A DNA stretch of 64,000 bases from assembly GCA_033060915.1 (NCBI GenBank), contig CM065390.1:17811501-17875500 (forward strand), read 5' to 3'. The number at the start of each line of letters is the position of its first letter. Positions within the stretch are counted from its first letter, which is position 1. Source of the stretch: Euryodendron excelsum (Eukaryota; Streptophyta; Magnoliopsida; Ericales; Pentaphylacaceae). The translations under genes and the position numbers were made by a program. Under the pieces are notes generated by a model. It saw nothing but the letters and a program-made list of their open reading frames with translations. It had not been told where the DNA came from and searched no databases. Shown here in pieces: positions 58,951-64,000 of the stretch.

Positions 58951-60586
58951 AAGGGATGTCTCCCAATTTGGAGACAGATTATTTCGTGTCCTCTATCGTA
59001 TGACCATCGTCGTTAGTTTAGGGTTTAGCCACGAAAGACCTTGAGTTGGAATCGTACGTTAGGAATCTTACATCTACTTTATGTAAATATTCTAGTCCAG
59101 GGGTTATGATTCATATCATAAGTAAAGTTTGTATTTAATTCAAAGCATGACATTTATACTTGAACATAATCATTGAAGCATTGAAATAAATGGAAAGCAA
59201 TACATGAAACGTAATTGAGCTTGAAACCATTTGGAAAGTAATAGGTTTTACTCATGGTATATCGTTACTCACCTCTATCCTTGAGGATTGATGCTAAACA
59301 GTGAAACCCTACACATAGAGTACATAGAGGCATCAAACATAAGACTCCAACGCAAAACAAGAAAATAAAAGTTGAGTTTTGAAACATAAGTCTCTAAACA
59401 CCAACTCTTTCAGTGCATCCCAAACACATTAGGATAATAAGCCTACATTCTAGGTCAATTTCATTTGAAAATAGGCTTAAAGACCTTTAATTTGATAGGT
59501 CATGGGTTGGAAATACATTTCGAATGAAGAAGTTATGTCCCGTGGAAGATGGGCTAAAATTCTAGAAGAACAATGTTACTAACAGAATTTTGGGTCAATT
59601 TCAAAATTCAATAACTCTCAATCTATAAGGAATTAGAATACAAACTTTATATGGGTACAAAGATCTATGAGTCTACTTTCCAATGGTTCAAATGGTGTGT
59701 CAATTCGAGTTTTTTAAAGAAAGTTATGCCCGTTTAACTAAACAGTGTCAAAGTTGGCCAGACCGTACACCAGGCCAAAAATATCTCGGGCCGTTTGAAC
59801 GCCCAACCTGGAGTTCAAACGGTAAGGCAAAAATGGCCAAAAAATGAAAAAGCAAGCCTCGGGCCGTTTGAACAGCTAATTCAAGCGTTCGAACGCAGGA
59901 CAATTATGGGCACTCGCAGCAACAGATTTCAACTCCAAACTTAACCAAATCTCCCCCAAACTCTTCCAAACTTTTCTAATGCTTCTAGGGTTTAAAGATT
60001 GACCCAAAAAAACAACAATAACTGAAAATGGGGCAAGATAAACAAGCCAATCAAAGGGATCTAGGGTTTGAAATCTCAAAGCCAACATGTACAAATTTAG
60101 GAGTTTCTAACCCCACTTCCAATCCATCAATATATGCTTACAAGCCCTTAATTTCTAATCAAATGGGACTCAAAAGAGTCTCCAAACACCACTACAACAC
60201 ATATATATACATGCTCATACAAGGATTGGTGAATTCTTACCTTCTTTCAAGCTTCTTCAAGCTTCAGCAGTGGTGGTTCTAGCTTGGATGGAGCTCTTCT
60301 AACCTTTTTCCTCCTCTTCTCCCTCTCTTCCCTTCCTTTTTTTCCTCTTCTTCTTCTTCTTCTTCTCGGCAAAGTGTGTGTGTGTTTGTGTATATCATAT
60401 GTGTGTGTATATAAGATGATAAACATGAAAAATAATCTCATGTGTCTCACACTATAAGCTTAAGTTACAACTTGAATTTTGATTGGTCAACTTGACTCAA
60501 AGGTAAATTAGAATGATATAGAATTTAGGAAAATTTACATTAATTCAAATAATAAAGGTTCAGGGCATTACAATTACACTAAAGAA

Positions 60587-61012
60587 TGTTACAACTCACT
60601 TGGATGGTTTTATCAAATGAGGCCTCCCTTTTATATAGTTCTCCATCTCTTTAATAGACGGTGGTGATTAATTCGATCTTATGGTGGGGAGTGATATTTC
60701 ATAATCTTCCCACCTCTTTTCCTACACAATATCTAAGATATTTACAATGAACATTCTAGAGACATAATAGAATATGTGCAAAAATAGACTACTCTAGAAC
60801 ATTGTAAAAAACACTAAACTATATAAGAGCCTTCTAAAAAATTCTAGAGAAACCTAGAAATCTCTCTATAATTCTAGAACATTCTAGAGGCTTCTAGAAC
60901 ATTCTAGAGGCTTCTAGAACCTTCTAGAGATCTCTCCACTATTCCAAAATTTTCTAGGTTCTCTCATCCTCATGCACACAAGAAATTTGGCGTTCTCGTG
61001 CAGCGCATAACA
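60587..61012 (-). repeat. Chromovirus 3' LTR
   Basis: On the minus strand it starts TGTTATGCGCTGCACG directly after GGTGGGGGAGAG (complement of 61013-61024, the polypurine tract) and ends TTGTAACA at 60587. The ends TGTTA/TAACA are perfect inverted repeats. Length 426 bp. Two TATA-like boxes exist on the minus strand (complement of 60627-60638, CTATATAAAAGG, and of 60820-60827). The matching LTR lies outside the window. Confidence 0.7.
60842..60929 (-). promoter_or_regulatory. Heat-shock-element array in the chromovirus LTR
   Basis: From 60872 to 60929 twelve triplets alternate TTC and GA(A/G), each exactly five bases after the last. Three windows (60872-60884, 60892-60904, 60912-60924) match TTCnnGAAnnTTC perfectly. 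The same register continues weakly back to 60842. This is the binding pattern of heat-shock transcription factors, which bind inverted nGAAn pentamers. On the element strand it lies upstream of both TATA candidates. Confidence 0.65.
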
Positions 61013-61039
61013 CTCTCCCCCACCTATTCCGATGACATC

Positions 61040-61440
61040 CTCGTCGTCTCATCTTCTTTGTATCACCGTATATGGTATTCGAATTGACAAAGGTCTTCTT
61101 GTAATTCCCAACTAGCCTCGCTCTCTGACAATCCTTTCCACTTGATTAAGAATTGAGTACTCGATGATACTCCTCGCCATCGCATGACTCGGTCTCAAAT
61201 GACTTGATCATAATTGGAGGTGCCCTTTTTGAGGCGTTCCTACTTGGGCCATCCTCATCTCTGTGGTAAGGCTTTAATATGCTTGTGTGGTAGACATGAT
61301 GAATCTTCAAGCTAAGGGGTAGGTCAAGCTTATAGGAAACCTTACCTACCTTACCAATTACCCTAGAAGGGCCTTTATAGTTGAGTATCAATCCCTTGTG
61401 CACCTTTCTGAAGGCCTTAAACTTCTAGGTAAGAAGTTTC
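61040..61440 (-). pseudogene. Integrase C-terminal part and chromodomain remnant
   Basis: GPSRVIGKVGKVSYKLDLP and HHVYHTSILKPYH form the integrase tail module. After a stop and frame change near 61150, FLIKWKGLSESEASWELQED is a chromodomain core (about 61086-61150 on the plus coordinates). Chromodomains of this type bias integration toward particular chromatin. Confidence 0.8.
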
Positions 61441-61837
61441 ACCATCACCATATCCCCCACACGATACTCCGTTGGTCGCCTCTTTCTATCTGTCTATTTC
61501 TTCATCTTTTTCTAAGCTTTGACAAGGTAAGAATAGGTCTCATCAGTTTGCTCCTACCAAGTTTTAGCCATGTGATAAGCCCCCAAGCTTTTCCCCTTGT
61601 ATGTAATAGCTAGTACATGCGAGGTGAGCAGTTGCTTCCCGGTCGCTATCTCGAAGAGACTCTTTCTAATGGACTCAATCCTCTGTAAGCTGTAGAAAAA
61701 CTGTGCCACATCTAGGAGCTTCGCCTAGTCCATTTGGTTAACACTTACAAAGTGCCTTATATAACACTCCAACAAGACATTCACCTGTTCAGCCTACCCA
61801 TTTGTCTATGGGTGAAAACTTGTGGATAAGTGAAGTT

Positions 61838-62413
61838 TCATCCCAAGAAGTTTGAATTCCATAGTTTCCCTGTAAAGCCGGGGTCTCTGTCACTGATGAT
61901 CGACCCCCAATACTTCACCATATTTTTAAAGAATAGGCATGTCGCTTCTTCTACTATGCAATTTGTAGGGGCTGGTACGAAAGTACCATATTTTGAGAAT
62001 CTATCTATCATGACCATGATCGATCCATACCCCTCAGACTTAGGAAGAACTAGGATGAAGTCCATAGAGACACTCTCCCAAGGGCATCCAGGTGTAAGCA
62101 AAGGCTCAAATAATCCTTCGGGTTGTTGGTTTTCTCTTTTGTCTTGCTGGCACACAAGACAAGTCTTCACATATAACTTGACTTCGCCCCGCATCTGTGG
62201 CCAGTAATAAGTTGCCTCCAATAATGCATAGGTGTGCCTTTGTCCTAAATGTCCAACCCATGCAGAATCATGACACTCCTTCATGAGTTCTCTCCTTAAG
62301 CTGTTCCACCTTGGGACATATATCCTTATACTGATTATGTAGAGAAGATCATCCTCAATCCATAACCTTTTAGTCTTACCTTCTCTAGCCATCTCCATAA
62401 GTTGTTTGTCCAT
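61838..62413 (-). pseudogene. Chromovirus integrase remnant
   Basis: The zinc-binding domain is visible as HDSAWVGHLG and CLVCQQDKRE (HHCC). The catalytic core has DFILVLPKSEGYG and ISDRDPGFTG with the first two acidic residues. The frame breaks just after, before the expected Glu, so the core is incomplete. Confidence 0.85.
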
Positions 62414-62469
62414 CGAATCATACTCGAGACCCTCTTTAATTTGTGCAAGTAAATCCCCACTGGCTTAGC

Positions 62470-62981
62470 TTATGCCAACTTTGCCTTACGACTCAAGGCA
62501 TCTGACATAACTTTAGCTATGCTGAGTTTGTACTCCATCGCATAGTTAAACTCGGCTAAGAAGTCCTGCCATCTTGCTTGCTTTGGGGTCAACTTCTTTT
62601 GTATCTGAAAATAACTAATGGCCACATTATCTGTTTTGATAATGAAGCGAGCCCAAGCAAGTAGTGATGCCATGTTCGTAGGCAATAGACCACGGTAGTC
62701 ATTTCCTTCTATTACATAATGTAACGTCGCTCCGTCTCATTGAGCTTGTGATTCTTATAGGCTATAGGATGTCTTTCCTACATCAGCACACCCCCAATAG
62801 CAAAATCAAAAACATCTGTATGTACCTCAAAAGTTTTGGAGTAGTTTGGAAGGGCTAGGATAGGTTTTTCCATTACTATTGCTTTCAAGTCTTAAAAGGA
62901 TGTCTGGCAATTCTCAATCCACTCCCATGACTTATTCTTTTTCAATAGATCTATCAAAGAGGCTGCCCTTGCAAAGTAGCC
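62470..62981 (-). pseudogene. Chromovirus RNase H remnant
   Basis: In broken frames it reads KTFEVHTDVFDFAIGGVLM, with the first catalytic Asp in TD, then ERHPIAYKNHKLNETERRY, KTDNVAISYFQIQKKLTPKQ and a final VMSDALSRKAKLA. At least three stops or frame changes lie between 62686 and 62990. Confidence 0.8.
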
Positions 62982-63980
62982 CTATATGAACAGCCTATAA
63001 TAGTTTAGTAAGCCAAGAAAAGACCTTAGCTTGAATATTTTAGTAGATGGCTCATAATCTTTGATGGCCCGTACCTTCTGGTCATACATAATAAGGGTCC
63101 CCTCTTTTATGACATGACCAAGGAAGTGTACCTCTTCCTTAGCAAATGAGCACTTCCCTTTTTTAACGTAAAACTCATTTTCCCACAATATCTTGAACAA
63201 AGTCCATAAATGATCCACATGCTCCTTTAAAGTGTTACTATAGATGACAATATCATCAAGATATATCATCACGAACTGATCAAGATAAAGGTGAAAGATC
63301 TTGTTCATGAGGGTGCAAAATGTGGCGGGTGCATTGGTCAAGCCAAGAGGTATGACCAACCACTCGAAGGACCAATATCTCCTCACACAAGTAGTCTTGG
63401 GCTCATCTCCTTTGGCGATGCAGACTTGATAGTAACCCAACCTCAAGTCCACTTTAGTGAAGTATTTGGCCTTTCCAAGCCTGTCAAATAAGTCAGCTAT
63501 CAAAAGAATAGGATATTTATTCTTGATAGTTACCTTGTTGAGGGCCCGGTAGTCAATACACAGCCTTAGGGAACTATCTTGTTTCTTCTGGAATAATATT
63601 AGTGCCTCATAAAATGCCTTCGATGGCCTAATCTATCCCGCATTAAGTAATCCTTTTGATTATCTCCTAAGCTCCTCTAATTCTAGATGTGCCATCCTAT
63701 AAGGTGTTATAGAGGGCGGCTTTGCACCTAGTTCCAACTCGATCTTATAATCCACCTCGTGCTTGGGTGGTAACCGTTTTGGTAGCTCGAGTGGCATCAT
63801 ATCCTTATGCTGATTAAGGACATCCTTGATTTCTCTGGGGAGGTCTTCATAAGACTCCTCCATAGGATCAACTTCTTTTAAAGCTACAAAGTAAGTGACT
63901 TCTCCTTTCTTCAAGCCCTTCTTAACCTGTATGGCTGATAAGGTCCTCGTAGCCTGTGGTCCAGGTGACGCTGGAACCAT
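62982..63980 (-). pseudogene. Chromovirus reverse transcriptase remnant
   Basis: The region before the core ends in MMPLELPKRLPPKHEVDY. Two in-frame stops (TAA and TAG, near 63660 and 63630) interrupt the finger segment with QKKQDSSLRLCIDYRALNK. The core continues with ADLFDRLGKAKYFTKVDL, IPLGLTNAPATF and YLDDIVIYSN, the catalytic Asp pair, and ends with LRSFLGLLNYYRLFI and a stop. All central motifs are present, so decay is by point mutation. Confidence 0.85.
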
Positions 63981-64000
63981 GCAAGGAAAGCCTTTCTCCA

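Larger units (their letters stand above)
51767..60572 (-). mobile_element. Gypsy-type solo LTR, split by Tat LTR copy C
   Basis: On the minus strand the sequence starts TGTAATGCCCTGAACC at 60572 and ends GGGATGTGACA at 51767, the terminal formulae of Tekay/Del-like plant LTRs. The flanks ATAAC (51762-51766) and ATTAC (60573-60577) match at four of five bases. Without copy C and its target repeat the LTR is about 3.3 kb. It has no coding sequence, so it is a solo LTR. A perfect inverted repeat CCGTTTGAAC/GTTCAAACGG lies at 59791-59822. Confidence 0.75.
61013..64000 (-). mobile_element. Chromovirus (Ty3/Gypsy) internal region, partial
   Basis: The pol order on the minus strand, from right to left, is the linker before RT, reverse transcriptase, RNase H, integrase and chromodomain, followed by the polypurine tract and LTR. 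Many stop codons and frame changes show that it is inactive. The short LTR and chromodomain suggest a Galadriel/Reina-like lineage, but I cannot decide which. The 5' half is beyond the window. Confidence 0.85.

Noticed and set aside
60247..60450. Arg/Lys/Glu-rich minus-strand frame
   Set aside because: Product of a CTTCTT-type microsatellite in an LTR.
1..64000. tRNA or rRNA genes
   Set aside because: Looked for tRNA-like cloverleaf boxes and rRNA text; only retroelement primer-binding sites resemble tRNA ends.

Overview
This is a gene-poor, AT-rich stretch of a flowering-plant nuclear genome, almost certainly a eudicot. The evidence is one intact plant-type nodulin-like/NFD4-like MFS transporter gene, relics of two plant gene families (a KTF1/SPT5-like RNA-directed DNA methylation factor and a MALE DISCOVERER-like receptor kinase), and a dense load of plant transposable elements: Tat-type giant LTRs, Athila-like elements, a SIRE-like Copia element, a chromovirus, LINE scraps and hAT- and Tourist-type miniature elements. 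The species cannot be named from the sequence alone.

Layout. 1-18.2 kb is one nest. A degenerate Copia element (PBS at 4400, 3' LTR beginning at 7456) has been split by four insertions: a giant Tat-type LTR on the minus strand (1-4128, cut by the window edge), a hAT-like element (4699-6129), a non-autonomous Athila-like element on the minus strand (8003-13964), and a second Tat-type LTR on the plus strand (14578-18147). 18.2-26.8 kb holds the intact transporter gene (19578-21383) with small MITEs on both sides and a 1.4 kb dimeric inverted-repeat element. 26.8-31.5 kb is a 3'-truncated KTF1-like pseudogene: five exons with recognisable splice sites, no start codon, frameshifts and a nonsense codon. 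32.8 kb carries a LINE RNase H scrap. 33.8-41.6 kb is an Athila-type element with both LTRs, PBS, gag, protease and PPT but no reverse transcriptase beyond its first residues. 42-51 kb is mixed: three Tourist-type elements (one carrying a captured RNase H fragment), a receptor-kinase pseudogene, a Gypsy remnant, and a possible orphan membrane-protein gene (51056-51604). 51.8-60.6 kb is a solo LTR on the minus strand with another 5.5 kb Tat-type solo LTR inserted in it, the latter with a perfect 5 bp target duplication. 60.6-64 kb is the 3' half of a chromovirus on the minus strand, whose LTR contains a striking array of heat-shock-element pentamers.

Only the transporter looks like a working gene with a known family; the 182-residue membrane protein is a second, weaker candidate. 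Everything else is mobile DNA or decayed genes, so there is no operon-like or multi-gene system here. The most interesting items are regulatory modules inside LTRs (the heat-shock array, and family-specific palindromes just upstream of TATA boxes), the decayed KTF1 copy, the nested insertion history and the gene-fragment-carrying MITE. All identifications come from reading the sequence and from remembered family features; no search was run.
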